From Planctomycetales bacterium (GTDB taxonomy: Bacteria > Planctomycetota > Planctomycetia > Planctomycetales > Planctomycetaceae): a stretch of DNA of 64,000 bases. A program made the translations under genes and the position numbers. The notes under the pieces were generated by a model. It did not search any database. It saw only the letters and a list, made by a program, of their open reading frames with translations, and was not told where the DNA came from. Location of the stretch: assembly GCA_026400835.1 (NCBI GenBank), contig JAPLOA010000098.1, forward strand, positions 62,001-126,000. Direction: 5' to 3'. Below are positions 34,468 to 44,145 of the stretch, in pieces. Each line of letters starts with the position of its first letter. Within the stretch, counting starts at the first letter, position 1.

Positions 34468-35250
34468 ATGTCGTCTGCAAATAAAGTGGCCATCGTGACT
34501 GGTGGAGGAACCGGAGTGGGTCGAGCCACCTCGGTGGCATTGGCTCGAATCGGTTATTGTGTGGTCGTCAATTACTCCCGTTCGGAGGCCGATGCGGAAT
34601 CGACGGTTCAGGAGATCGTTGCTCTGGGCTCACAGGCGATTGCTGTGAAAGCTGATGTTGCCGATGACGCAGCTTGTCGCACTATGGTCTCAAAGACGAT
34701 GGAAGTCTTTGGACGCATTGATGTTCTGGTCAACTGCGCGGGCACAACGGATTTTATTGCCTTTCAGAATCTCGAAGCTGCCACCGATGAGTCCTGGGAA
34801 CGACTTTGGAAAGTTAATGTCGTTGGTGCCTTCCATTGTGCCCGAGCAGTGCGAGAACCGATGACGACATCGGGTGGCGGCATGATTGTCAACGTTTCCA
34901 GCGTGGCCGCTCAGTTGGGACAGGGAAGTTCGATTCCTTATTGCTGCACCAAGGCCGCTCTGGACAACCTGACTGTCTCGCTGGCTCGCACCTTTGCCCC
35001 TCTGATTCGAGTTAACGGCGTCGCACCAGGATTCGTGGAAACTCGCTGGACTCATGCGGGGCTTGGCGATCGGTTTGACACACTCGTCGAGGCCTATAAG
35101 AAGAGCCTTCCTCTGGGCCGAACATGTCAGCCTGAAGATATTGCCGACGGCATTGTCAGTCTGATCACTGGTAGCCGCATTGTCACAGGTCAGACCCTGA
35201 CCGTAGATGCGGGAATGATGATCTCCGGGTTTCAGGTCAAGTTTGACTGA
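34468..35250 (+). CDS. Short-chain dehydrogenase/reductase (3-oxoacyl-ACP reductase-like)
   Basis: 260 aa; ATG 34468 has AGGA upstream and is preferred over GTG 34447. A classical SDR: TGGGTGVG (11-18) for NAD(P), NCAG after strand 4, catalytic Ser in VNVSSVAA, and Y158-x3-K162 in YCCTK. FabG-like by overall pattern, but SDR substrates cannot be assigned by sequence. It follows the radical SAM gene by 59 bp. Confidence 0.9.
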   Translation: MSSANKVAIVTGGGTGVGRATSVALARIGYCVVVNYSRSEADAESTVQEIVALGSQAIAVKADVADDAACRTMVSKTMEVFGRIDVLVNCAGTTDFIAFQNLEAATDESWERLWKVNVVGAFHCARAVREPMTTSGGGMIVNVSSVAAQLGQGSSIPYCCTKAALDNLTVSLARTFAPLIRVNGVAPGFVETRWTHAGLGDRFDTLVEAYKKSLPLGRTCQPEDIADGIVSLITGSRIVTGQTLTVDAGMMISGFQVKFD

Positions 35251-35561
35251 CGTGAAGTGTTGTTCATCAGCCTGCGATTGTGTCGTTTAACGGCAAGCCG
35301 AAGGCGTCGGTGTTCACTGATGCTGTCATCTGCGGCTTTTCCTTAACCGAAAACGCTACTCACGTCTTCAGAATACCCTCTGTATCAACAACGCCGCGGT
35401 CGCCAATGCCGGACTGCTTTTAAAAATTCTGCTTTTCCGCCTTGATGATTGTAGCCTTGGCTACAATACTTTCCTGGCACGGGTGATCTGAGAGCGTTTC
35501 TGCGGTTTCACGACCTGGTGGAACTTAACGCTCAGTGATGAACACCAATCGGGAGAACCTC
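35251..35561. promoter_or_regulatory. Upstream region of the DUF1559 pair, with a 9-bp palindrome
   Basis: These 311 bp hold no gene. A palindrome ATTGTAGCC-TT-GGCTACAAT lies at 35448-35467, about 95 bp before the start codon. It has the shape of a dimeric-repressor operator; no regulator is identified. GGGAG just before ATG 35562 is the ribosome-binding site. Confidence 0.4.
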
Positions 35562-36644
35562 ATGGAGTTTGTTTCTTCGACTGTGGCGGGGCGGAAAAAG
35601 ACGTCCCACTGTGGCTTTACCCTGATCGAGCTTCTGGTCGTAATCGCCGTTATTGCGATTCTGATTTCATTGTTATTGCCGGCAGTACAGCAGGCCCGCG
35701 AGTCCGCTCGTCGGACGCAATGTCGCAACCACTTGAAGCAGATCGGACTTGCGCTGCACAATTATCACGATGCACACAGCGTTTTTCCGCCGGCCTATTT
35801 TGGCAGTCCTGCTGCCAGCGGAACGGCGTTTGGCGTCAGTTTCCCCGATGACAATCGCAATGGACCGTCCGGGTTGGGCTGGGGCGTGATGATTCTGCCC
35901 TATCTTGAGCAGTCTTCGCTCTATCAGCAATTTGATCCAACAATTCCGTTATGGGCTCCGCAACAAACCGTTGCGCTGCGATCGAAGGTCACCGCGTTTC
36001 TCTGCCCCAGCGCTGTTGGAGGCAGTGACGGTTTTGCTCTGCGGCGATATACGTCCGGCGACAACGAGTCGCCCGGGAATCCTCAACCTTATTCTCCGGG
36101 TCTTACGCTGGCACATTCGCACTATGTGACCATGGCGGGAACTCAGGGACCATGGGCTCGACCAGCGGCGTGGTCGACTGATTTTTCAGTTCCGGAACCT
36201 GTTTTGGGGGCCGGTTCAGCCACTATTGACGGGCCATTTTTCAGGAACAGTCGAGTTCGAATGGCAGACATCACGGATGGCACGTCGAATACGGTCTTTA
36301 TCGGCGAACACACTTCACGGTTGAGTGATAAAACGTGGGTTGGCGTCGTGCCATTTTCTGTAACCTGCAAAAAACAAAATGGCGTTGTCACCGACGACTG
36401 TGACAGCGGTGGTGCATTGGTTCAGGGTCACAGTGGTCCGGATCTGCACGATCATCCGCAGGTAATAATCCATCAGCCCAATCATCCTGCTCAGCATCCT
36501 GATCAGTTAGAGTCTGATCATGCTGGCGGCTGTCATTGTCTGTTGGGAGATGGCTCAGTCAGGTTCTTTTCGCAATACATGGATGGTTTTACGTGGGCCG
36601 GTTTGTGTACTCGAGCCAGTGGTGAAGTCACGGGAGAATTCTGA
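35562..36644 (+). CDS. DUF1559 pseudopilin-like protein
   Basis: 360 aa. ATG 35562 follows GGGAGAACCTC; an upstream in-frame GTG/ATG at 35535/35538 is possible. A type II pseudopilin-like N-terminus (CGFTLIELLVVIAVIAILIS) with the prepilin peptidase site G-F-T-L-I-E. It is followed by the DUF1559 signature LLPAVQQARESARRTQC, LKQIGLALHNYHD, and the H-x-G-G near C-terminal ADGS-like block (CHCLLGDGSVRFFS). Planctomycete genomes carry dozens of these. The role is unknown, probably cell-envelope or matrix. The stop TGA overlaps the next ATG by one base. Confidence 0.92.
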   Translation: MEFVSSTVAGRKKTSHCGFTLIELLVVIAVIAILISLLLPAVQQARESARRTQCRNHLKQIGLALHNYHDAHSVFPPAYFGSPAASGTAFGVSFPDDNRNGPSGLGWGVMILPYLEQSSLYQQFDPTIPLWAPQQTVALRSKVTAFLCPSAVGGSDGFALRRYTSGDNESPGNPQPYSPGLTLAHSHYVTMAGTQGPWARPAAWSTDFSVPEPVLGAGSATIDGPFFRNSRVRMADITDGTSNTVFIGEHTSRLSDKTWVGVVPFSVTCKKQNGVVTDDCDSGGALVQGHSGPDLHDHPQVIIHQPNHPAQHPDQLESDHAGGCHCLLGDGSVRFFSQYMDGFTWAGLCTRASGEVTGEF

Positions 36645-36979
36645 TGTCTGTTGCTCGCCTGTGTGTTTCTTGGCGTGCCTTGTTGCAAACGTTGTCCGCG
36701 TTGTTGATTTTCATTGCGGCCGTTGGTTGTAACTCCGCGCCGCCGCTGGGGTCCGAGGAAGTCAGCAGCACGGCTGATGCTCTCTACACCGCTGTAACAT
36801 CTCGACGCCTGGAACTGGTCGATGCTGTGGAGGAGAGCCTGAAAAGACTGCAGGCAGAACAGCAGGTATCACCAGCCGCGATGACAGCGCTACAGGCCAT
36901 TATTGCTCAGGCTCGAGCTGGCGAGTGGCAGGCCGCCGCAGAAGAGCTCGATCAGCTCATTCGAAACCAACCAGCATAA
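36644..36979 (+). CDS. Small lipoprotein paired with DUF1559
   Basis: 111 aa, ATG 36644 sharing one base with the previous stop (TGATG). Lipobox AVGC near residue 29 after a hydrophobic leader. The mature part is helical, Ala/Glu/Gln-rich (ALYTAVTSRRLELVDAVEESL). The gene position matches that of the lipoprotein at 62194, although the two sequences share only leader and composition. Function unknown. Confidence 0.78.
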   Translation: MSVARLCVSWRALLQTLSALLIFIAAVGCNSAPPLGSEEVSSTADALYTAVTSRRLELVDAVEESLKRLQAEQQVSPAAMTALQAIIAQARAGEWQAAAEELDQLIRNQPA

Positions 36980-37028
36980 TCTGACGGCGTTGTCATGGGT
37001 CGACGACCTTCACTGAGCCGCAGCCACA

Positions 37029-38189
37029 CTATTCCGTCAGTTGCTTCACATGAGCGAAGCGTGCTCGAAAGGCGGCAGATTCTGCAGCGGTGGTGGTCCA
37101 TAGAAACAGCATTCCACCTTCATCGACTCGCACATCAAAACCCAGTTGAAGTTTATCTCCGATTGAAGTCAACAAACGCGAGGGCGCGATTTTTTTCTCG
37201 CTGCGTGAATAGGTCAACTCATCCAGATTCTTTCCTGCAGCGGCCAGTTCGAAGCTGGAATTAAAGACCGGGATCTTTAGTCGCTCTGAGACGACTGCCA
37301 GCAAGGCCGAGACTTCTGCGTCTTCGACATCAACGGGAATTGATTTCAGATAAGCCGGCAGGATCTTTGCCACGGTTTCCTGAGTTTTCCAGCCGGTCGG
37401 CCAGAGATTGTTGGTTTCTCCGCCCGCATCAATCTGGAGTTCGAAACGATCCGCGGCAATGCGTTGAGGACGAAAGCCCAGACCGTATTGCGCAAGGACA
37501 ATCGCGATGCCGCTGCCTTTGCTGCAACCTTTCAGGTCCAGTTCTTCCGGAGCGGATTCCGGTCGACGCCCAAGGGCACGTTCGCGAGCGGCGTCAGCGA
37601 ATGTCAGTTTCACTCCTTCCGGCAGCCCCAGCGATTCTACCGCCACGAGCGGTGATTCCAGATGAACGACTTCGGTGACCGGTTCACTAAGAAGTTTCAT
37701 GACTTCCAGCAGTTGTTTTTCAGTCATGCCCCATGTGGGATTTCTTTGGGGTGGTCCGCCGCTTCCGTAATCTCGAAGTTCATCAAGGACGATGCGGAGC
37801 TTATTGGAGTCCGTCAGCGTAAACTTCTGGCGACCGATGCGAATCGAGCCGTCGGACGACATGCCGCAGACGATATGCACGGTGACACGGTCCCCCTCAA
37901 CAATGTCTTCGATGCGAATTTCTTCACCGGGTTTGGGCTGTCGAAACTTTGGCGTATATCCCAATTCCTGAAGCAGTCGGCCCCACTCCTGAGCCTTAAC
38001 CCGGTAATTCGGCGCTGACTGGATCAGGACATCCAGTTCCACAGTGCGAATGACGGGCCGCTTCGGCTCGGTGCTGTTTTTCCCGGGTGGTAGTTTTGGT
38101 GTGGAATCGGATTGTCCGTAGGCCGCAGGCGAGAAGCACAGCGCCAGAGTAAGGATACACCAGCCGGAGAGATACTGTTTGCTGCACAT
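37029..38189 (-). CDS. Exported planctomycete protein of unknown function
   Basis: 386 aa with a signal peptide (MCSKQYLSGWCILTLALCF, cleaved near AAYGQS). No family recognised. Two alpha/beta units are apparent: about 50-130 (VELDVLIQSAPNYRVKAQE, rich in strands) and about 250-350 (ETVAKILPAYLKSIPVDVED, a secretin- or STN-like rhythm). The tail ends RARFAHVKQLTE. It faces the DUF1559 pair convergently. Confidence 0.7.
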   Translation of the reverse strand: MCSKQYLSGWCILTLALCFSPAAYGQSDSTPKLPPGKNSTEPKRPVIRTVELDVLIQSAPNYRVKAQEWGRLLQELGYTPKFRQPKPGEEIRIEDIVEGDRVTVHIVCGMSSDGSIRIGRQKFTLTDSNKLRIVLDELRDYGSGGPPQRNPTWGMTEKQLLEVMKLLSEPVTEVVHLESPLVAVESLGLPEGVKLTFADAARERALGRRPESAPEELDLKGCSKGSGIAIVLAQYGLGFRPQRIAADRFELQIDAGGETNNLWPTGWKTQETVAKILPAYLKSIPVDVEDAEVSALLAVVSERLKIPVFNSSFELAAAGKNLDELTYSRSEKKIAPSRLLTSIGDKLQLGFDVRVDEGGMLFLWTTTAAESAAFRARFAHVKQLTE

Positions 38190-38271
38190 GGAAGCTCACT
38201 CGTCTGTCAGGAGATTTGTGAATGTGTGTCTGCTTTTCGTTGACCGCCGAGTTGCGGGCGACGCAGTTCAC

Positions 38272-38348
38272 CCAGGCCGCAGACCTCGCCCACGGCCTGG
38301 TGATAAACGCAATACCGTTCAACAAGCAGCAGGCACACTTCGTGTGCC
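38272..38348. terminator. Paired hairpins in a minus-strand gap
   Basis: CCAGGCCG/CGGCCTGG (38272-38279 with 38293-38300) and GGCACAC/GTGTGCC (38332-38338 with 38342-38348, 3-nt loop). Together they lie about 100 bp past the 3' end of the large spermidine-synthase-like gene (read on the minus strand) and 80 bp before the next gene. They could terminate the former or shape the leader of the latter. Confidence 0.4.
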
Positions 38349-38450
38349 GTCCGCTGATTCGCAAAAGCTCGGCTTTATCCGGATCATGACACAGGAGATA
38401 TGCGTAGGACAGTGCTTCTTTTAACGGTGTCGGCGATAAATGAAAGGCTG

Positions 38451-41400
38451 TCAGTTCGTGCTGAGATCGCTATCAGGATTCAGCATCAATGGCGTATCGT
38501 TTGGATCTTCAGAGTCGTTTTCGACAGGCTTCTCAGACTTGATTCGGTGAGACAGAACCTGGTCACGGTAAGCTCGCAATGGGCTAATGAGAGCCGCGTT
38601 GATGTAGCGTCGTCGACACAGAAAATCTGCCTGACTTACGTTTGCAGCACAGGCCTGTTGCTCCATCTGATCCAGCGCCAGGTTTGTGACTCTGATCGAC
38701 TGATCCACATCATGCTGGACTCGAACGGCCGACTTGGGTTCCCAGTTCGTTCGTGCTTCCCAGCGTTCGATCAGCTTTTGCACGAGTGAGTTCAGCATGT
38801 CATATCGGTCGGCGTCAGCCTTGACCAGTTCTGGCTGATGCACCAGTTGCTCAATCGCTGCCATCACGGGACGGACGGATGCGTCGGTTGACGTTGTGAA
38901 GAAGACGGTATGCAGCCGGTGTTGAAACTCACTGGCGGGATCAGGGTGATTGGTCAGTTCGTGCAACCGCACGATTTCGTAGTGCGCAAAGTGGCTCAGC
39001 AGCGGTTCCGGGCTGGTCGTAAATCGCTCCAGTTCCGCGATTTTCTCGTTGGCTGGCAATTGCTGAGTTGCCGCAGAGAGAGCATCTCCCAACGCCACAA
39101 AATAATCACGACCGAAGATGTCTAAAGGGTGAGACGTCTTGACGACATGTCCCGCCTGAATAATCTCCTGGGGAGGACGGGGGCTTCGCTGCATTTCCAT
39201 TCGCAGTGACTTGCGATAGGTCCAGGGCTGATCCGGCATACCGGCCAGAATCTCCTGCTGTTGAGACAAGGCATTCAGGCGTCGTTGAACCTCGGCATGA
39301 TCGTCGCCTTCCGGGATTCTGGCGAGAAGCTGCATCTGATGCGGCCCAAAGGCTACTCGGATTTCTTCGCCGCGTGAGCCTGCTTTTGCAGTGTTGAACG
39401 GCAATTGCATCGCAAATCCACCGTGACTGATGGAGATTGCGTGAGGAGGCCGTTCGTGGTTGAAAATCCCGATGGGATCTCGCGCATCCACAAGAGGAAG
39501 AACAGCAACCTGAGACCAGTCCCATCCGGTCGTCGCGATTTCCTGCTGGACATGTTCTCGCTGCAAGCGAGAGAGAATTTCCGGATTAACCAGTCCACTA
39601 CTGCTGTCCGTGGCAAACAGCAGGATTTCTCCGGGCACTGTTTGAACAGCACCCACATGAGAAAACACCTGCAGCATAGTTGCCATCGATTGCTTAACAG
39701 GCTCCGGCCCAAGTTCATGCTGACGAAAACGCTGGCAGAATACGCTCTCTGAGTTCATTCGCGAACGTGCTGCTGCATAAAACTCGACAGTGAACTGCGC
39801 GATACCCGATAATCGTTGAGCCGCATCAGCCGACGCGACAACCACGTCGAATGATTTCAAGCTGCGATCTTTAAGAGCGACGATCTGCGGAACATGCAGT
39901 ATTCGAACTCGTTCATCTTTGTCGACTGGAATATCCTGGCTGCCCCACGTGAACTCATGCGCCAGATCTGTCAGGCTGACATCGGAACGAATGGCCACGA
40001 TTTCCTGAACCGGGAAGTGGCTGCAGGATCGCAGGCAGGCACCGGTATCATCGCCCAGGACAAGTACTCGAGACGGCCTTGGATGGCTAACCAGAGCCAT
40101 GATCGCCGGTAAGATTTCTTCTGCGGGCTGAGGCGACAGATTTGTGTTTGTGCTGACTTTCCCCAAAGAAACGCCGTTTCTGAGGAACTCCACGACATTC
40201 CCGGCTCGTTTCCAGACAGAAAATTCTCCGGTCGGGCCCGTCGCCGTTTTCATCAGTCGATTGGCATCTGACTGGGCGATCAGGTCCTGATCAACGCCTC
40301 GTTCGATGGCTGCCTGAGTTCGAGGTGAGAAGATTAGTGACGATGTCCGGACTGTGTCAAAACTGCCGAGAAGAGTTAACAGGGGAATCAACAGCATCGA
40401 CGTTGAGGCACGTATTTCGAAAGTGCGTTGTTTGATCTGAAGATGCCAGACTGTGTCTGAATTCGTGGATCGGATCTGAAGGAACAGCCCCAGGGCATGC
40501 AGAAGTAATCCAAGGGTCAGCGCGAGCATGGGGGACAGACCACGTCCGATAGAGACGAGCCCGAATACCATTCCCAATGTTATTGCCTGGATCTCGATTC
40601 GTCCTCCCGAAGGGCGAACTTCCTGACGCGAAGCAAGAACTGCTGGCATCAACAGGGCCGTGGCCAGGAAAGCACATTCGGTAGCCTGGAACAAAATGGT
40701 CAGCACGGCAGAACTGTTCGCGCTGCTGATGTTCAGATTCACTTCGGCGAGTCGTCCAAACAGCACCGGGAGCAATGCAAGAATACACAGCGCGATGGCA
40801 TTCATTCCTTTGACGCGCAGCAATCGCTCCGCAGTCGGAGACGAAAGAGTCAGAGTTGCCACGGAAGTGATACCGGCGGCGATGACCAGAACAGGCACCG
40901 TGATCGCCAGGAGGTGATTCATAATCTGAGCAACGGCGACACTCAGAATTCCAACGGTCGTAAAGTGCAGAGGCACGAGCCAGTCCGGAGAGTTCTCCGT
41001 TTTTCGCGGCGTTTTAGGAGTGTTGGCCGTATTTGCGGTCGAGAGCTTAAACACCGTATAGAATGCGAACGCGCCGAGCACGGTGCATGTGGGAATCAGA
41101 GCTAATGGCCAGGCAAACAGGCACAACAGAGTGGTCAGTGAAAAACCAAGTCCTCCCGTCAGAAAGGAACGGATCCAGGTTCCGCCAGCCACAGGAGTGA
41201 TTGACTGGAAGAAGATGCCGGCCAGGGCTGTCATGGTGGCCACGATGGCAGACGGAAACAGCAGGGCCAACATTGCCTGAAAGGAACTGCCCGTGCCGAC
41301 TGTTTCACATCCGGCCAGCAAAGTCGAACTCAGCAGTTCCGGAAGCAGCCAGCTCAGAGGTAACAAAGCCAGCGTGAGCGCAAGGGCAGGAACATTAATA

Positions 41401-41621
41401 CGGTTTCGCCGTACAATATGCACCGGAAGGGAATCCCCCAACCAGCGGGACACAGTGACACCAGCGGTAAAGCCAACCATTAATGCGGTGATTGAAATCG
41501 GAGAAGTCCCGCACAGGCTCAGCCAACCGATTGCCAGTTGCGCGACGATGGTTCCCGCAGCCATTGCGGCAAACACACGATTCAGGACGATTTCACAGTT
41601 ATTTCGTAGAAACGCGAACAT
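38451..41621 (-). CDS. Large polytopic protein with spermidine-synthase-like domain
   Basis: 1056 aa from ATG 41621. The first ~430 residues form about 11-13 hydrophobic helices, resembling the membrane part of fused MFS/spermidine-synthase proteins. Residues about 500-650 resemble an aminopropyltransferase-type Rossmann domain: PSRVLVLGDDTGACLRSC for the nucleotide loop, SFDVVVASADAAQRLSG for the later strand. The canonical GGGDG and catalytic Asp pattern is altered (GDDTG), so catalysis is doubtful. The C-terminal ~250 residues are helical with no known domain. Function unknown; polyamine synthesis should not be assumed. Confidence 0.75.
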   Translation of the reverse strand: MFAFLRNNCEIVLNRVFAAMAAGTIVAQLAIGWLSLCGTSPISITALMVGFTAGVTVSRWLGDSLPVHIVRRNRINVPALALTLALLPLSWLLPELLSSTLLAGCETVGTGSSFQAMLALLFPSAIVATMTALAGIFFQSITPVAGGTWIRSFLTGGLGFSLTTLLCLFAWPLALIPTCTVLGAFAFYTVFKLSTANTANTPKTPRKTENSPDWLVPLHFTTVGILSVAVAQIMNHLLAITVPVLVIAAGITSVATLTLSSPTAERLLRVKGMNAIALCILALLPVLFGRLAEVNLNISSANSSAVLTILFQATECAFLATALLMPAVLASRQEVRPSGGRIEIQAITLGMVFGLVSIGRGLSPMLALTLGLLLHALGLFLQIRSTNSDTVWHLQIKQRTFEIRASTSMLLIPLLTLLGSFDTVRTSSLIFSPRTQAAIERGVDQDLIAQSDANRLMKTATGPTGEFSVWKRAGNVVEFLRNGVSLGKVSTNTNLSPQPAEEILPAIMALVSHPRPSRVLVLGDDTGACLRSCSHFPVQEIVAIRSDVSLTDLAHEFTWGSQDIPVDKDERVRILHVPQIVALKDRSLKSFDVVVASADAAQRLSGIAQFTVEFYAAARSRMNSESVFCQRFRQHELGPEPVKQSMATMLQVFSHVGAVQTVPGEILLFATDSSSGLVNPEILSRLQREHVQQEIATTGWDWSQVAVLPLVDARDPIGIFNHERPPHAISISHGGFAMQLPFNTAKAGSRGEEIRVAFGPHQMQLLARIPEGDDHAEVQRRLNALSQQQEILAGMPDQPWTYRKSLRMEMQRSPRPPQEIIQAGHVVKTSHPLDIFGRDYFVALGDALSAATQQLPANEKIAELERFTTSPEPLLSHFAHYEIVRLHELTNHPDPASEFQHRLHTVFFTTSTDASVRPVMAAIEQLVHQPELVKADADRYDMLNSLVQKLIERWEARTNWEPKSAVRVQHDVDQSIRVTNLALDQMEQQACAANVSQADFLCRRRYINAALISPLRAYRDQVLSHRIKSEKPVENDSEDPNDTPLMLNPDSDLSTN

Positions 41622-41724
41622 CGCTTCCTTGCCTGAGATGTATTTGAGACGTCAGCCATAAAAAGTATAACGCACGCTTTCTAACGGACAATCAGCATTT
41701 GCCTCAAGACTGAAGCCTGCACCC

Positions 41725-42969
41725 ATGCATACGTCGCTGGAATGTTCACTCACCGGGGAGATTCATGATCACTTGAGGCTGCAGGGGCTGAGTCGAGCAG
41801 GGAAGCCGCTTTTAGCCCGATACGACCTGGGTCAAATCAAGGGTCGACTGACTCCAGCCATGATCAGGGCACGTTCCGAACGCTCGATGTGGCGATTTTA
41901 CGACGTATTGCCGGTTGACTCTCCGGATCAGGCGATTTCTTTGGGAGAAGGCTTGACGCCATTACTGACGTGTTGCCGCCGCGGCGTCTTTCGGGAATTC
42001 GAGAATCTTCTGGTCAAAGACGAGAGCTTCAATCCTACTCAAAGTTTTAAAGCCCGCGGAATGTCGGCCGCGATTACTCGCGCCGCTGCGTTGGGGGTGC
42101 AAACGGTGGCTCTTCCTTCAGCGGGAAATGCGGCCGGAGCTGCGGCGGCCTATGCGGCTCGAGCAGGAATGAAGTGTGTCATCTTTGTTCCGGAAGATAC
42201 TCCGCCAGCGAATATTCTGGAATCAGCCTGTGGTGGGGCACAGGTTTGCCTGGTCAATGGATTGATCAGTGATTGTGGTCGTTTGTGTCGAGCCGCTTGT
42301 GATCGATTCGGATGGTTTGATCTCTCCACTTTGAAGGAGCCATTTCGCATTGAAGGCAAGAAGACGATGGGCTATGAGCTGGCGTTCGATCTTGCGGACC
42401 TTCGCAAAACATCAGAACTGCAAGTGCCGGATGTGATTCTGTACCCCACCGGTGGCGGTACAGGATTGATCGGGATGTGGAAGGCCTTTGACGAAATGGA
42501 AGCGCTGGGCTGGATTGGTACAAAGCGACCTCGCATGGTCGTGGTTCAGGCGGAAGGTTGTGCTCCGATCGTGAAAGCATTTCGTGATGGAGCGACATCC
42601 GCGCCGATGTTCCCGAATGCTCATACTATCGCTTCGGGATTGCGAGTGCCTGCGGCGGTCGGTGACTTCATCATGCTGGATATACTTCGCCGCAGTCATG
42701 GGACTGCATTGACAGTGACCGATGCTGAACTGATGCAGGGCGTAGAAGAGTTGGCTCGAGTCCAGGGACTGCACTGTGCTCCGGAAGGTGGAGCCATCTG
42801 GATTGCGGCGAAACAGTTAAAGGACTCGGGTTGGATTGCCCCACACGAAACGGTGGTATTGTTCAACACCGGGGCCGCTGTAAAATACAACCATTTGCTG
42901 AAGTGCGAAAACGCCGTGCGACTTGATCACACGAACCCGCAATGCATAGACCAACTGACTGATGTCTGA
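41725..42969 (+). CDS. thrC: Threonine synthase
   Basis: 414 aa. PLP-dependent fold-type II enzyme converting O-phosphohomoserine to threonine. Schiff-base Lys109 in SFKARG, substrate/phosphate loop SAGNAAGAAAAYAA, GGGTGLIGMWKAF for the PLP phosphate, and a C-terminal NTGAAVKY block. The N-terminus (CSLTGEIHDH) holds the usual Cys-containing start of class I threonine synthases. Threonine dehydratase-like paralogues are the main alternative. It stands alone between divergent blocks. Confidence 0.88.
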   Translation: MHTSLECSLTGEIHDHLRLQGLSRAGKPLLARYDLGQIKGRLTPAMIRARSERSMWRFYDVLPVDSPDQAISLGEGLTPLLTCCRRGVFREFENLLVKDESFNPTQSFKARGMSAAITRAAALGVQTVALPSAGNAAGAAAAYAARAGMKCVIFVPEDTPPANILESACGGAQVCLVNGLISDCGRLCRAACDRFGWFDLSTLKEPFRIEGKKTMGYELAFDLADLRKTSELQVPDVILYPTGGGTGLIGMWKAFDEMEALGWIGTKRPRMVVVQAEGCAPIVKAFRDGATSAPMFPNAHTIASGLRVPAAVGDFIMLDILRRSHGTALTVTDAELMQGVEELARVQGLHCAPEGGAIWIAAKQLKDSGWIAPHETVVLFNTGAAVKYNHLLKCENAVRLDHTNPQCIDQLTDV

Positions 42970-43053
42970 AGGTGTATGGGCCTCAATGGCAGTTGCGGAT
43001 GTTGCGGCTGAGATGATCGCGCTGAGATCTGCTGCTAATCAGGCGGCAACTAT

Positions 43054-44145
43054 TCAGTGAATGGCCGCAGCGTTGGGATTGGAGACATTCGTCGGCTGTG
43101 GTAAGGAGTCCGCGGCGGGCGGAGCCGGAAGAACCGGAGGCATGTCTGCAGGAAAGGTCTCCGGAACTGTGACTGGTGGAACATTCTCGGGGATGTTCAT
43201 AGGTGTCACCGGTGCCGTTGACAGGGGAGGCGACGTTGACGGGGGAGGCGACGTTGAAGATCCGGACGATGTGGGGCATGGAGAAGCAGGCGGACAGGCG
43301 CCATTTTTGAATAGTTTTTTCCAACTGTCACGCCACGACTTTTCTGGTTTCGCTGGCGTCACCATGAGTGAGGTTGAAGCATAGTTGTACCAGGCTGCGA
43401 GATCATTGGCGATTTCATGGATCAGGGCTTGCGGGCTATTGTGTCCTGGTGCAGGCTGACATGCGGGCTCACGGCAGAACAGTGCCTTCTTCAAACTGAA
43501 TTTTTTACCTTCGCACTCATATTCTTCCCCCGACCAGGTCGCCGTTGTTGCGAAGACCGGATCCTGAGACTGTCCATCAAGGACCTTAACCTCCAGCGTA
43601 GCGCGAATTGGATAGTATGGGCGATACTCAATCACGCGGACAACCAGAATCTGGTCAACGATCGGCAGTGATTCCGAATGATACATGGGATTGGGTGGCA
43701 ATTGCGGTGGGAGGCCATCCTGCGGAGATGTGAACGCGACAGAAATAATGCCATCAGAAGATTGCTGCGGAAACTGAGGTACGGCAGATCGCGGTTGAAG
43801 CGAAACCAGCGGTTCCACGGCCAAAGCCGCTGAGGACAATTGCAGTTCACGCATCAACACGGTTCCCAGATTCGATGCAAAGTGGCTGTGGACCGGGTCG
43901 ATGCCGCTCTGCATATTCAGTCCCATCCTGAGACCAGGAGTGGATACAGGAGGTGGCACATAGTTGCGATCAAATTTTTCATGAGCGAGAGGGTTCGTGG
44001 TGAATCTTGTGGACACATTGGGGCCACACAATTCATTCGCCGACGGTCCGGCATGACAACCGACCAGCAACGCGAGACTCGCCAGGAGACTTCTTCGGAA
44101 GACTCCTGTTGCCTGATGGCTTGAATAGCGAGAGTTCGAAATCAC
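43054..44145 (-). CDS. Flagellar-block lipoprotein with Pro/Ser-rich tail
   Basis: 363 aa, lipobox LVGC near residue 30. A central domain (about 95-215) has LPIVDQILVVRVIEYRPYYP, then ATLEVKVLDGQSQDPVFATT, a beta pattern reminiscent of envelope flagellar accessory proteins, which is only a guess. The C-terminus is a Pro/Thr/Ser run with an 18-bp tandem repeat in the DNA (43217-43234 and 43235-43252). Its start overlaps the stop of the preceding gene by 4 bp (ATGA), so the two are coupled. Confidence 0.72.
   Translation of the reverse strand: MISNSRYSSHQATGVFRRSLLASLALLVGCHAGPSANELCGPNVSTRFTTNPLAHEKFDRNYVPPPVSTPGLRMGLNMQSGIDPVHSHFASNLGTVLMRELQLSSAALAVEPLVSLQPRSAVPQFPQQSSDGIISVAFTSPQDGLPPQLPPNPMYHSESLPIVDQILVVRVIEYRPYYPIRATLEVKVLDGQSQDPVFATTATWSGEEYECEGKKFSLKKALFCREPACQPAPGHNSPQALIHEIANDLAAWYNYASTSLMVTPAKPEKSWRDSWKKLFKNGACPPASPCPTSSGSSTSPPPSTSPPLSTAPVTPMNIPENVPPVTVPETFPADMPPVLPAPPAADSLPQPTNVSNPNAAAIH

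Noticed and set aside
35251-35534. tRNA or other stable RNA gene
   Set aside because: No cloverleaf, T-loop GTTCRA or acceptor stem could be assembled here or in other gaps.
43061-43384. 107-aa Gly-rich plus-strand frame
   Set aside because: It is the reverse shadow of the Pro/Ser-rich tail of the minus-strand lipoprotein.
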